Shown: positions 35,092 to 43,366 of the stretch, piece by piece
How positions within the stretch are numbered: the stretch's first letter is position 1
Layout: the number at the start of each line of letters is the position of its first letter
Origin: Paenibacillus lacisoli
GTDB lineage: Bacteria; Bacillota; Bacilli; Paenibacillales; Paenibacillaceae
DNA length: 64,000 nt
Assembly (NCBI RefSeq): GCF_030580655.1
Contig: NZ_JAUQTB010000003.1
Coordinates: forward strand, 434,001 to 498,000
Direction of reading: 5' to 3'
Program-made: the position numbers and the translations under genes
Notes under the pieces: model-generated
The model's database searches: none
Told to the model about the DNA's origin: nothing
What the model saw: the letters and a program-made list of their open reading frames with translations, nothing else

Positions 35092-35117
35092 ACTTAGTAA
35101 AGCTTATCGGTTTTTTT
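35085..35117 (+). terminator. Intrinsic terminator after yvyF, overlapping the flgM promoter
   Basis: CCGATAA pairs with TTATCGG, the stem continues with CTT/AAG after one mismatch, and seven T follow. Transcripts entering from yvyF contain both arms; transcripts starting at the embedded promoter lack the left arm. Confidence 0.85.
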
Positions 35118-35231
35118 CTATTCTATAGAGCATAGACCCGAGTCATTCTATATAATATTGAAAACAGTAATTGAACGAAGACGAAGAAAATAAGGTGTTC
35201 AATTCCAGATAAGATAAGGAAGGTGTAACTT

Positions 35232-35492
35232 GTGAAAATCAACGAAACAAACCGTGTAGGAGCGATTAATTCTTATCAGCGTAATGTGGAAGCAGGACGG
35301 ACGGAAGAGAAGAAGAGCCGCCGGAAAGACGAAGTTTCGATTTCTTCCGAAGCTCTGGAAATGCTGCAGCGCAGCAGTGACCCGGAACGTGCGCAGAAAA
35401 TTCAGGCGCTTAAACAGCAGGTGGCCTCTGGTAATTATCAGGTCGATGCAGGTAAGCTGGCCGATAAACTGCTGCCATTCTTTAAATCCTGA
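35232..35492 (+). CDS. flgM: Anti-sigma-28 factor FlgM
   Basis: 86 aa, GTG start behind AAGGAAGG. Typical FlgM layout: disordered basic N-terminus, then KDEVSISSEALEMLQ and the C-terminal helices that bind sigma-D (DPERAQKIQALKQQVASGNY, VDAGKLADKLL). It holds SigD inactive until the hook-basal body is complete. It is first in flgM-flgN-flgK-flgL and is itself behind a sigma-D promoter, which gives negative feedback. Confidence 0.95.
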   Translation: MKINETNRVGAINSYQRNVEAGRTEEKKSRRKDEVSISSEALEMLQRSSDPERAQKIQALKQQVASGNYQVDAGKLADKLLPFFKS

Positions 35493-35508
35493 TTAGGTGG
35501 AATGCATA

Positions 35509-36009
35509 ATGGCATTGGATGTAATGATGAACCTGATGGAACAGCTGGATACGATCCACCGGTCCATGATCGACCTTGGCCAGGTTAAAAAGAAGGCCAT
35601 TATCGCTAATGATGTGGACCGGCTGATCCAGCTGCTGAATCAGGAGACGAAGTTAGTGAAACAGATTGAACAGCTCGAAGAACAGCGCATCAAGGCTTCG
35701 TATCAATTCCTTCAGGATCGAGGCATTAAGTCCCAGTTAAACCTGAACGTGACAGAACTCTCCCGTCTCGTATTTGATCCGGAAGACAAACAGAGACTCC
35801 TCCACATTCAATCCCGCCTGTCCCACACATTAGATGAGCTTAAAGAGATCAACGAACTGAATCAGAAACTATTGGAGCAATCCTTGGCATTTATTGATTA
35901 CTCCCTGGATGTTCTGGTGGACAGGCCCGTTCAGGATGCTGTCTATCAGCATCCCGGCGATAAGAATATGGGCAAACGCAGTCCGGGATTATTCGATACC
36001 CGGGCTTAA
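35509..36009 (+). CDS. flgN: FlgN-type flagellar export chaperone
   Basis: 166 aa from ATG 35509 with AGGTGG 8 nt upstream; GTG 35497 in frame is less likely. All-helical with long amphipathic helices (MNLMEQLDTIHRSMIDLGQ, RLIQLLNQETKLVKQIEQLE, LNQKLLEQSLAFIDYSLDVL), as in FlgN chaperones, which guard the hook-filament junction proteins FlgK and FlgL before export. Those two genes follow directly. Confidence 0.9.
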   Translation: MALDVMMNLMEQLDTIHRSMIDLGQVKKKAIIANDVDRLIQLLNQETKLVKQIEQLEEQRIKASYQFLQDRGIKSQLNLNVTELSRLVFDPEDKQRLLHIQSRLSHTLDELKEINELNQKLLEQSLAFIDYSLDVLVDRPVQDAVYQHPGDKNMGKRSPGLFDTRA

Positions 36010-36025
36010 CTAAGGAGGAGCAACC

Positions 36026-37606
36026 GTGACATCGACTTTTCATTCTATTGAAACAGCCAAACGCAGTCTCTTCACACAGACCGCAGCCTTGAACACAACA
36101 GGACACAACGTTGCTAACGCCAATACGGAGGGTTACTCCCGTCAAGTGGTGAAGATGGAAGCGACACGTCCTCTTGAAGCTTTCGGGATGACGCATTCTA
36201 CTTTTCCGGGACAGCTCGGCACGGGGGTTGAAGTTACTTCCATCGAACGGGTACGGGAGAAATACCTGGATACTCAATATCGCAATGAGAATGCCGATCT
36301 TGGCAATTATACGATACAGAAAGACAGTTTGGATAAGCTGCAGGCCATTTTCAACGAACCCTCGGATACCGGTATCCGCACGGTGGTAGACAATTTCTAC
36401 AAAGCGTGGTCCGATCTGAGTAAAGACCCGGAGAGTGTAACAGCACGTACGATCGTTAAGGAAAGTGCTCTCGCTCTGACAGATGCCATGAATCATATGA
36501 GCAAGCAGCTCAGTGATCTGTCCACAGACCTGACAACAAACATTGCGACAAAGGGAACAGAAATTCAAACCTACCTTACCGCCATTTCCAACCTAAACCA
36601 ATCCATTACCAAGATTGAAAGCTCTGGTGATAAAGCAAATGATCTGCGTGACCAGCGGGATTTGCTGACGGACAAGCTGTCCAAGATTGTGAATATCAAC
36701 GTAACGGACAGCGATCAGGGCTACAATATTTCGATTGGCGGGCAAGCGCTGGTCACCGGATTTACCGTAGCCGCAGCTCAGGTAGATGGTGCTTTCCTGA
36801 CAGGTGCCTTTGCTTCAGGTGACCTCAAAGGCGGCGAAGTGTATGGCATGATCGTCTCCCGTGATAACTATGTTGCAGACTATACGAATCAGCTGAACAG
36901 CATGGCGAACACGCTGGCTAATGGTGATATTAATATCAAGCTGCCGAAAGGTTCCGTTATCCCGGATGGAACGACCGTCCGGCTGCCGGATGGCACTACG
37001 AAGCAGTTCACAGGCTCTGTGGCAGCGCGTACGCTGGGCAGCGATCTGAATGTGGTTGTAGCCGGTCTGAACGGATTGCACCAGCTTGGCTACACCAAGG
37101 AAGGTCAGGGTGCGAACGGTAAGCCGATTACGGGTCTGCCTTTCTTTACGGCGTCCGATAATGGCACCATTACCGCTTCTAATATTACTTTAAACGCGGC
37201 TATTGCCGATGACCCTACCAAGATTGCCACCTCGCTGCGAGTCAGCGATACGGAGAATCTGGTACAAGGTAACAATACTATTGCCAGCTTGATTTCTAAC
37301 CTGAAGACGACGGCATTTACGACGCCGGGAACCACCAAGTCTGCTACGATCGACTCCTATTTCAGCTCGATGGTAGGTCAGCTCGGCATTCAGGCTCAGG
37401 AAGCGGATCGTCTAACTGATAACTCGACTTCCCTGGTGTCCCAGGTGGAGACAATGCGCCAGTCCGTCAGCGGCGTGTCGCTGGATGAAGAGATGTCCAA
37501 CATGATCAAGTTCCAGCATGCTTATAGTGCAGCATCCCGCTTTATGACAACGTTCGATCAATTGCTGGACAAGCTGATTAACTCGACCGGTACGGTTGGC
37601 AGATAA
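36026..37606 (+). CDS. flgK: Flagellar hook-associated protein 1 FlgK
   Basis: 526 aa, GTG start behind AAGGAGGAG. The N-terminus shows the rod/hook signature (LFTQTAALNTTGHNVANANT, EGYSRQVV) and the C-terminus the helical D0 part (GVSLDEEMSNMIKFQHAYSA, ASRFMTTFDQLLDKLI). FlgK forms the first junction ring between hook and filament. It sits 16 nt after flgN and 20 nt before flgL in one operon. Confidence 0.97.
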   Translation: MTSTFHSIETAKRSLFTQTAALNTTGHNVANANTEGYSRQVVKMEATRPLEAFGMTHSTFPGQLGTGVEVTSIERVREKYLDTQYRNENADLGNYTIQKDSLDKLQAIFNEPSDTGIRTVVDNFYKAWSDLSKDPESVTARTIVKESALALTDAMNHMSKQLSDLSTDLTTNIATKGTEIQTYLTAISNLNQSITKIESSGDKANDLRDQRDLLTDKLSKIVNINVTDSDQGYNISIGGQALVTGFTVAAAQVDGAFLTGAFASGDLKGGEVYGMIVSRDNYVADYTNQLNSMANTLANGDINIKLPKGSVIPDGTTVRLPDGTTKQFTGSVAARTLGSDLNVVVAGLNGLHQLGYTKEGQGANGKPITGLPFFTASDNGTITASNITLNAAIADDPTKIATSLRVSDTENLVQGNNTIASLISNLKTTAFTTPGTTKSATIDSYFSSMVGQLGIQAQEADRLTDNSTSLVSQVETMRQSVSGVSLDEEMSNMIKFQHAYSAASRFMTTFDQLLDKLINSTGTVGR

Positions 37607-37626
37607 GAAGGAGAGGTAACCAGACG

Positions 37627-38547
37627 ATGAGGATTACGAATAATATGCTGAGCTCCCAGCTCATGCTGAACTTGAACCGCAATGCGGAACGGATGAATAC
37701 TACCCAGGAGCAGCTCGCGACAGGCCGCAAGATCAACCGTCCATCCGATGACCCTGTTGGTATTACCTACTCTCTGCGCTACCGTTCGGAGCTGTCCTCC
37801 AACGAGCAGTATCAGAAGAATGTGGATAGCGCGGTTTCATGGTTGGACTATTCGGATACGGTACTGGGTCAAGCTAACGATGTGATGCAGCGTTTGCGTG
37901 AACTGACGGTCCAAGCATCAACCGATACAAATCCGCAATCCGCACTTGACTCGATTAACAAAGAGATCGGTCAGCTTCGGGAACAGATGGTTGATATCGG
38001 TAATAGTCAGCTAAACGGCAAATACATTTTTAATGGTCAGACTTACGATATAAAGCCATATGACTTTCCAATGAATGCTGATGGTACTCATAATATAACA
38101 GGGGCCACATTAAAAGAAACCGATACAGGCTATGTAAACTTCTCTGTGGGTGATAGTGTAGTTTTGCCAATTAACCAGACAGGAAATGAAGTGTTCGGGA
38201 ATAAAACAGATAGCGATAATATTTTTGTTATTTTTGATAAAATCACAACTGCATTGTCTGCCGGAAAGACTGCTGATGTTGGTGCTCAGTTGGAACAGAT
38301 CGATTCGCGAATCGAGAAGATACTGAAATCACGTTCGGAGGTCGGGGCCAAATCGAACCGCGTTGAATTGATGCAGTCACGTTTGGGAGACATGGAGACA
38401 AACCTGACCTCATTGCAATCCAAGACAGAAGATGCGGATTATGCTGAATTGATTATGCAATCCAAGATACAGGAGAATATCTACAATGCTTCGTTGTCGG
38501 CGGGTTCCAAAATTATTCAGCCTTCTCTTGTAGATTTCTTAAGATAA
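37627..38547 (+). CDS. flgL: Flagellar hook-associated protein 3 FlgL
   Basis: 306 aa, ATG start behind AGAAGGAGAGG. Flagellin-like ends: MRITNNMLSSQLMLNLNRNA, GRKINRPSDDPVG, and C-terminal EDADYAELIMQSKIQENIYN. FlgL makes the second junction ring. The middle (about residues 138-205, bases 38040-38240) is clearly more AT-rich than the first part of the gene and corresponds to the exposed domain, so it may have been exchanged by recombination. Confidence 0.96.
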   Translation: MRITNNMLSSQLMLNLNRNAERMNTTQEQLATGRKINRPSDDPVGITYSLRYRSELSSNEQYQKNVDSAVSWLDYSDTVLGQANDVMQRLRELTVQASTDTNPQSALDSINKEIGQLREQMVDIGNSQLNGKYIFNGQTYDIKPYDFPMNADGTHNITGATLKETDTGYVNFSVGDSVVLPINQTGNEVFGNKTDSDNIFVIFDKITTALSAGKTADVGAQLEQIDSRIEKILKSRSEVGAKSNRVELMQSRLGDMETNLTSLQSKTEDADYAELIMQSKIQENIYNASLSAGSKIIQPSLVDFLR

Positions 38548-38566
38548 ACGTAGGAGGCCGTGTATT

Positions 38567-39136
38567 ATGTCATCCGTTCCTATTGTCCAGATACGCCAAA
38601 CCTATGGGAAAATCGGTATAGATGCTGATCTCGGAAGTTATTCTATTCAACAGCCAAAGGCAGATATGCAGATTTCTACTAGAGCTGCTCAACTTGAGAT
38701 TCATCAATATCAACCCGAACTGCAGATTGATCAATCCAGAGCGTTCGCTGCATATACTGGTGGCGGTAATCTGGAAATGACCAAACGATTATATTCCTCC
38801 GTCCAGCAAATTTTTTTGCAGGGACTTGCTAAGCGGGTCGAAGACGGAAACCGGATGGCGGAGTTTTTTAAGCCTGGTAACAGTATTGCGCAAATCAAGG
38901 GGGATTGGAATTTAGGTCCCTCCTTCGGAGAGTTTCGTGGACCTGCTTCTTCTGCGAACGTAGATGTCCACTTTGAAGTGCGTGAGCCGGATATTGAAGT
39001 GATACCTGGGGGCGTTGACATAGATGTTACGGTCAACAAACCGGTCATTGAATATACACGCGGGAAGCTTGATATCTATATGCAGCAGTACCCGTCTGTG
39101 CAATTTATACCTCCTGCTGTGGACACAGCAGTCTGA
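38567..39136 (+). CDS. DUF6470 family protein (YviE-like)
   Basis: 189 aa, ATG start behind GGAGG. It matches the YviE/DUF6470 family always found between flgL and fliW in Bacilli: IVQIRQTYGKIGID, IQQPKADMQISTRAAQLEI, GDWNLGPSFGEFRGPAS, VDVHFEVREPDIEVIPGGVD. Predicted beta-rich, without signal peptide. The role is unknown; position suggests flagellar filament assembly. Confidence 0.85.
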   Translation: MSSVPIVQIRQTYGKIGIDADLGSYSIQQPKADMQISTRAAQLEIHQYQPELQIDQSRAFAAYTGGGNLEMTKRLYSSVQQIFLQGLAKRVEDGNRMAEFFKPGNSIAQIKGDWNLGPSFGEFRGPASSANVDVHFEVREPDIEVIPGGVDIDVTVNKPVIEYTRGKLDIYMQQYPSVQFIPPAVDTAV

Positions 39137-39138
39137 TT

Positions 39139-39181
39139 AAGAGCTATAGGTGTGCTTCTACTGCCGTCTATAGCTCTTTTC
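39139..39181 (+). terminator. Hairpin between the DUF6470 gene and fliW
   Basis: AAGAGCTATAG pairs with CTATAGCTCTT around an 18-nt loop, followed by only TT before CG. May act as a weak terminator or processing site. Confidence 0.5.
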
Positions 39182-39214
39182 GTTATATGACGTTTGAAAA
39201 AGGAGAGATTAGAA

Positions 39215-39658
39215 TTGATTATTGAGACATCCTCATGGGGAAACATAGAAGTGGCGGAAGAACAGGTCTTTCGATTTGATAAGGGGATTCCTGGGTTCGA
39301 AAGTTACAAGCAATTCGCATTACTAGAAATGGGAGAAGAGCCTTTTGGATACTTACAGTCTGTTGAGGATAAGGACGTATCCTTTATGCTGGCGGATCCT
39401 TTTGTTTTTTATCCGGACTATGAGTTTGAACTTCCCGATTCAGAAGCTGATGAACTGGGAATTGATGAGCAGATTGTTATCCGAAACGTACTTACCATCC
39501 GAGAGCCGCTGGAACAATCTACTGTAAATTTACTTGCGCCTCTTGTGCTCAATCCGATTAAAAGAACTGCAAAGCAGATCGTGCTTAACCAATCTAATTA
39601 TCAGACCGGTCATCTGTTATGGAAATCTTCACCTTCTACTACAAAGGGGGATAAATAA
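39215..39658 (+). CDS. fliW: Flagellar assembly factor FliW
   Basis: 147 aa from TTG 39215, chosen because AAAGGAGAG is about 8 nt upstream and the product then starts MIIET, as FliW proteins do; the frame is open from TTG 39194. Core motifs: FRFDKGIPGFESYKQFALL, PFGYLQSVEDKDVSFMLADP, LLAPLVLNPIKRTAKQIVL. FliW binds both flagellin and CsrA; when flagellin is exported, free FliW sequesters CsrA and hag translation resumes. csrA starts 1 nt after its stop and hag follows. Confidence 0.94.
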   Translation: MIIETSSWGNIEVAEEQVFRFDKGIPGFESYKQFALLEMGEEPFGYLQSVEDKDVSFMLADPFVFYPDYEFELPDSEADELGIDEQIVIRNVLTIREPLEQSTVNLLAPLVLNPIKRTAKQIVLNQSNYQTGHLLWKSSPSTTKGDK

Positions 39659-39659
39659 C

Positions 39660-39902
39660 ATGCTTGTTCTATCCAGAAAAAAGGGAGAGTCTATTGTCAT
39701 TCAAGACAATATTGAAATAACGGTGCTTGGCGTGGAAGGAGATGTCGTGAGATTAGGCATTTCTGCACCTTCCACTATAGATATCCTGCGCAAGGAAATC
39801 TATTTATCCATTCAGGATTCCAACCGTGCATCGGCTGCTCCAGAGACAGCTACGATGAAGTCTCTTGTTGCGAAATATCGTCAGCAGACACAGAACGAAT
39901 AA
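39660..39902 (+). CDS. csrA: Translational repressor CsrA
   Basis: 80 aa, ATG 39660 behind AAAGGGGG, which lies inside the end of fliW. N-terminus MLVLSRKKGESIVIQDNIEI and the RNA-contacting VVRLGISAP segment are fully conserved. The dimer binds GGA-containing hairpins, here most likely the hag leader about 130 nt downstream. It is coupled to fliW. Confidence 0.97.
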   Translation: MLVLSRKKGESIVIQDNIEITVLGVEGDVVRLGISAPSTIDILRKEIYLSIQDSNRASAAPETATMKSLVAKYRQQTQNE

Positions 39903-39938
39903 AGAACAATTTTCTTTAAAAAAGTTTTGAAAGCTATT

Positions 39939-39965
39939 AACTATTCCAAAACAGAAGACGATATA
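39939..39965 (+). promoter_or_regulatory. Candidate sigma-D promoter of hag
   Basis: TAAC (39939-39942), 15 nt, GACGATAT (39958-39965), or TTAA at 39938 with 16 nt. Seven of eight -10 bases match GCCGATAT. Confidence 0.55.
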
Positions 39966-40029
39966 TATTTTAGGAGCTGATAAGTGAGCAGGGGCGGCCG
40001 ACCCTTGAACTTACAGCCCATACCAAACA

Positions 40030-40043
40030 CCACATGGACGTGG
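40030..40043 (+). promoter_or_regulatory. High-affinity CsrA-binding hairpin in the hag leader
   Basis: CCAC-ATGGAC-GTGG forms a stem with GGA in the loop. The overlapping ACATGGACGT (40032-40041) fits the CsrA consensus ACANGGANGT at every fixed position. A second, weaker GGA site, TCAGGGAGGA (40059-40068), covers the hag ribosome binding site, as in the two-site B. subtilis hag leader. Confidence 0.7.
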
Positions 40044-40076
40044 GAATAATTATCCAATTCAGGGAGGAAAACTCAA

Positions 40077-40922
40077 ATGATTATCAATCACAATATTGCT
40101 GCACTGAACACATCTCGTGCACTGAACTCTGCTTCTAGCGCTCAAAGCAAATCCATGGAAAAACTGTCTTCCGGTCTTCGCATCAACCGTGCTGGTGATG
40201 ACGCTGCTGGTCTGGCAATTTCCGAAAAAATGCGCGGTCAAATCCGTGGTCTTGATCAAGCTTCCCGTAACGCTCAAGATGGTATTTCCCTGATTCAAAC
40301 TGCAGAGGGCGCACTTAACGAATCCCACAGCATCCTGCAGCGTATGCGTGAACTGGCTGTTCAATCCGGTAACGATACAAATACTGCGGATGACCGTCAA
40401 AACCTGCAGGACGAAGTGGATCAACTGGCAAAAGAACTTACTCGTATCTCTGATACAACTGAGTTCAATACAAAGAAATTGTTGGATGGAACTGCATCTA
40501 CAAATGCTATGACTTTCCAAATTGGTGCTAATACTAGCCAAACAATGTCCCTGACAATCAGCAAGCTGGATGCTGCTAGTCTGTCTGTAGGTACTGGTGT
40601 AGGCGAGGCAGTTACAGGTCTTGACATTAAGACTGCTGCTACTGCTGCTACTGCAGCAATCAGCACAATCGATGCTGCGATCAAAACTGTATCCACACAA
40701 CGTTCCAAACTGGGTGCTGTTCAAAACCGTCTGGAGCACACTATCAACAACCTGGGAACTGCTTCCGAGAACCTGTCTGCTGCTGAATCCCGTGTTCGTG
40801 ACGTGGACATGGCTTCCGAGATGGTTACTCAAACCAAGAACTCCATCTTGGCTCAAGCTGCTCAAGCTATGCTTTCCCAAGCAAACCAACAGCCGCAAGG
40901 CGTACTGCAATTGCTCCGTTAA
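40077..40922 (+). CDS. hag: Flagellin
   Basis: 281 aa, ATG start behind AGGGAGGAAA. Conserved D0/D1 ends [47 protein letters not shown]-like [19 protein letters not shown] and a C-terminus ending PQGVLQLLR. The variable middle is short (about residues 140-195), as in the Bacillus hag product. Codon use is strongly biased toward GCT, GGT, CGT and AAC, as in the S-layer gene. It forms the filament and is controlled by SigD, CsrA and FliW. The neighbouring glycosyltransferases suggest it is glycosylated. Confidence 0.98.
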   Translation: MIINHNIAALNTSRALNSASSAQSKSMEKLSSGLRINRAGDDAAGLAISEKMRGQIRGLDQASRNAQDGISLIQTAEGALNESHSILQRMRELAVQSGNDTNTADDRQNLQDEVDQLAKELTRISDTTEFNTKKLLDGTASTNAMTFQIGANTSQTMSLTISKLDAASLSVGTGVGEAVTGLDIKTAATAATAAISTIDAAIKTVSTQRSKLGAVQNRLEHTINNLGTASENLSAAESRVRDVDMASEMVTQTKNSILAQAAQAMLSQANQQPQGVLQLLR

Positions 40923-40932
40923 TCTTCACTTT

Positions 40933-40960
40933 AAAGGACTCCGTTATGGAGTCCTTTTTT
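40933..40960 (+). terminator. Intrinsic terminator after hag
   Basis: Perfect 10-bp stem AAAGGACTCC / GGAGTCCTTT with a GTTAT loop and further T. Confidence 0.95.
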
Positions 40961-40969
40961 GTTTTTCTC

Positions 40970-40997
40970 TAAAAAAGCTCTCCTAAAGAACCGATAA
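40970..40997 (+). promoter_or_regulatory. Candidate sigma-D promoter of the first glycosyltransferase gene
   Basis: TAAA (40970-40973), 16 nt, ACCGATAA (40990-40997). One base off GCCGATAA with the same spacing as the flgM and SLH elements. It lies right after the hag terminator and about 37 nt before the start codon. Confidence 0.5.
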
Positions 40998-41033
40998 TGA
41001 AGGTACGACTTAGGAAACGGAGAGGAAACAACA

Positions 41034-42923
41034 ATGAGAAATACCATTTCGCTTTGTATGATTGTTAAGGATGAAGAAAAGGTATTGGAAAGATGCATAG
41101 AGAGTGCCAGGAATTTGGTGGATGAAATTATTGTTGTAGATACAGGTTCATCAGATCGTACCTTAGAGATTGCCCAAAAATACACAGATAAGATATACCA
41201 CTTTGAGTGGATTCAGGATTTCTCGGCTGCGAGGAATTATTCGATTCGTCAAGCCACAAGCGATTACATTTTAGTACTGGATGCAGATGAATATTTGGAC
41301 GGAAGTGCGAATCTGAAGGAGGATATATCTTCGGAGAAAGACTTTTACATCATGAAAATACAAAACCATAATTCCGATGAACGTATTTTTACGCATTCGG
41401 CTATCCGGTTATTTGCGAATGATCCGCGCTTTTTTTACAAAAACCGTCTGCATGAGCATCTGAATGTGACAGATCCAGAGTTGGAGAATCAACTATCTCG
41501 CGGTGATGCTCGGACATTGATTCAGCACACCGGTTACTTTGAAGAGGTCATGCTTGAAAAGGACAAGTCTAACCGTAACTATAGCCTCATGAAAACAGAA
41601 GTTGAAGAAAACCCTACAGGGTACAACTTATACAATATGGGCAAAGTGCTTATGAATATGGAGAAGTATGAAGACGCAATTGAATATTTTCAAAAAGCGT
41701 TTCCTCTGGCCCATGGGCGGATGTTTCAACCGGAGCTGTTAAGCCGGCTGGGATTCTGTCTGTTGATGCTAAGCGAATATGAACAGGGCATCAAGGTTAT
41801 GAACGATGCAGTACAACTGTACCCTGAGGACGTTGATATTCGGAGCATGCAGGCAAGGCTTTATATGGAGGGAGGATATGTACAGGATGCCGAAAAGGCG
41901 CTGCTGCAGTGTCTTGAAATCGGAGATCAGGGAGTCTCAGTCACGGAGGGTTCAGGAAGCTATATGGCCAGATACCTGTTATCCAAGCTTTATGAGCAGC
42001 AGGGGCTGATTGCACAGAGCTATGAACAAATTATCCAAGTTCTGCAGGAAAAGCCGATGTTTACGGGCGGCTTGCAGCAGTATTTGAACATCATGGGCAA
42101 AGCTAATATTCCTTCAGACGAAGTGTACAGCAGCATCAACAGCTTATATCAAGTCTCGGATGTAAGTCATCTGCAAAAACTGCTGGATGTTTTGTACCAC
42201 ACAAGATCATCTCTCTTACTAGAGTATTTACAAAAATATAAAGTCAACTTGCAGCCAAATGAGCAAGCGGTTGCTTATCAATATGCAGGCAAATACACAG
42301 ATGCCGAAGAGCGTTGGAGCAAGCAGGATAGTCTGGATAACGAGAATATAAAAGATGTTCTCCTTTTGGCTGTTCTTTTGAACAGCGAACAGCTGTTGGA
42401 TATGGTCCTGCCATTGCTGAATGTTAACCATAAGGAAGTAAAGCTGCTTAAAAAGCTTGTGAACGGTGAGAGACAAATTGTGGGGGCTATTTCTACATTC
42501 TTGGGTAACGTGCTGTTAGTGGTTGCAGAACATACCATTAAATTGCAAGAGTTTGATTGTTTTGAGAGAATTATAAGCGTGCTCCTTTTAGGGTCCGTTG
42601 AGATGAAATATAGCGTAGGCCGGCTGCTGCACCAGTATGGTTTTGATGAGCTAGCAGTAGAATTATTGATGAAAGAATACAACCAGAATTTAACTAATAA
42701 GAATATTCATCGTCTGCTTGGAGATATTTGTGTGAAGCAAAATTATATTCAGGATGCTGTGCTCTTTTACACCCGATTAGTAGAAATCAGTAATGATTAC
42801 AGAGCTTACGAGAGTCTGTATAAAGCTCTTATTAAAGCTGAAGAAACCACCACGGCGAAAGATTTGCAGAAGATGATCATGAATAGGTTTCCGGAGGCAC
42901 AATGGATCAGACAGGCGGTCTAA
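41034..42923 (+). CDS. Family 2 glycosyltransferase with TPR repeats, likely flagellin modification
   Basis: 629 aa, ATG behind GGAGAGGAAA. Residues 1-190 are a GT2 domain: ISLCMIVKDEEKVLERCIES, IIVVDTGSSDRTLEIA, and the metal-binding VLDADEYL. From about 200 on there are helical repeats of TPR type (GYNLYNMGKVLMNMEKYEDA, then several more). This SPS-GT2 plus TPR layout is common in surface-protein and flagellin glycosylation. It lies directly after hag, has its own sigma-D-like promoter, and is AT-richer than upstream genes. Acceptor and sugar are unknown. Confidence 0.87.
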   Translation: MRNTISLCMIVKDEEKVLERCIESARNLVDEIIVVDTGSSDRTLEIAQKYTDKIYHFEWIQDFSAARNYSIRQATSDYILVLDADEYLDGSANLKEDISSEKDFYIMKIQNHNSDERIFTHSAIRLFANDPRFFYKNRLHEHLNVTDPELENQLSRGDARTLIQHTGYFEEVMLEKDKSNRNYSLMKTEVEENPTGYNLYNMGKVLMNMEKYEDAIEYFQKAFPLAHGRMFQPELLSRLGFCLLMLSEYEQGIKVMNDAVQLYPEDVDIRSMQARLYMEGGYVQDAEKALLQCLEIGDQGVSVTEGSGSYMARYLLSKLYEQQGLIAQSYEQIIQVLQEKPMFTGGLQQYLNIMGKANIPSDEVYSSINSLYQVSDVSHLQKLLDVLYHTRSSLLLEYLQKYKVNLQPNEQAVAYQYAGKYTDAEERWSKQDSLDNENIKDVLLLAVLLNSEQLLDMVLPLLNVNHKEVKLLKKLVNGERQIVGAISTFLGNVLLVVAEHTIKLQEFDCFERIISVLLLGSVEMKYSVGRLLHQYGFDELAVELLMKEYNQNLTNKNIHRLLGDICVKQNYIQDAVLFYTRLVEISNDYRAYESLYKALIKAEETTTAKDLQKMIMNRFPEAQWIRQAV

Positions 42924-42948
42924 TTAAATACAAGTAAAAAGCCGATAT
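42921..42948 (+). promoter_or_regulatory. Sigma-D promoter of flaG-fliD-fliS-fliT
   Basis: TAAT (42921-42924), 16 nt, perfect GCCGATAT (42941-42948), starting at the stop codon of the glycosyltransferase and 36 nt before flaG. Confidence 0.7.
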
Positions 42949-42983
42949 ATATATATAAAATATCTTATTCGGAGGTTGTTGGG

Positions 42984-43355
42984 ATGGATCCTCATATTTC
43001 AATCTCAACTAGAGTTTCAGGCAGCTTAGACACGGGAAACACACCTGTAGATGACAGATCTACAGGGCAGGAAGTTGACAGCGTTGGAGAAATGAAAAGA
43101 GTGGAATATCAGGAAGGCCCACTGCCAGTAGGGGAAGAACAGTTCATCCGGCGCGTTGAACAAGCGATGAAGGCTTTGGCAGGTCCAGAGACAACGTTGG
43201 ATATCAGCATTCATAAGCCAACCAATTCAATCATGGTTAAGGTTCTCAACAAAGATACCGGGGAGGTTATTCGAGAAGTACCTCCAGAGAAAACGCTGGA
43301 TATCGTCGCTAAAATGATGGAAATTGCAGGGATCATTATAGATAAAAAAGTATAA
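42984..43355 (+). CDS. flaG: Flagellar protein FlaG
   Basis: 123 aa, ATG behind TCGGAGG. The C-terminal half carries the FlaG domain (LDISIHKPTNSIMVKVLNKD, TGEVIREVPPEKTLDIVAKM). FlaG proteins affect filament length and sit upstream of fliD. The N-terminal 45 residues are low-complexity and poorly conserved, as usual. Confidence 0.92.
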   Translation: MDPHISISTRVSGSLDTGNTPVDDRSTGQEVDSVGEMKRVEYQEGPLPVGEEQFIRRVEQAMKALAGPETTLDISIHKPTNSIMVKVLNKDTGEVIREVPPEKTLDIVAKMMEIAGIIIDKKV

Positions 43356-43366
43356 GGAGTGATAGT

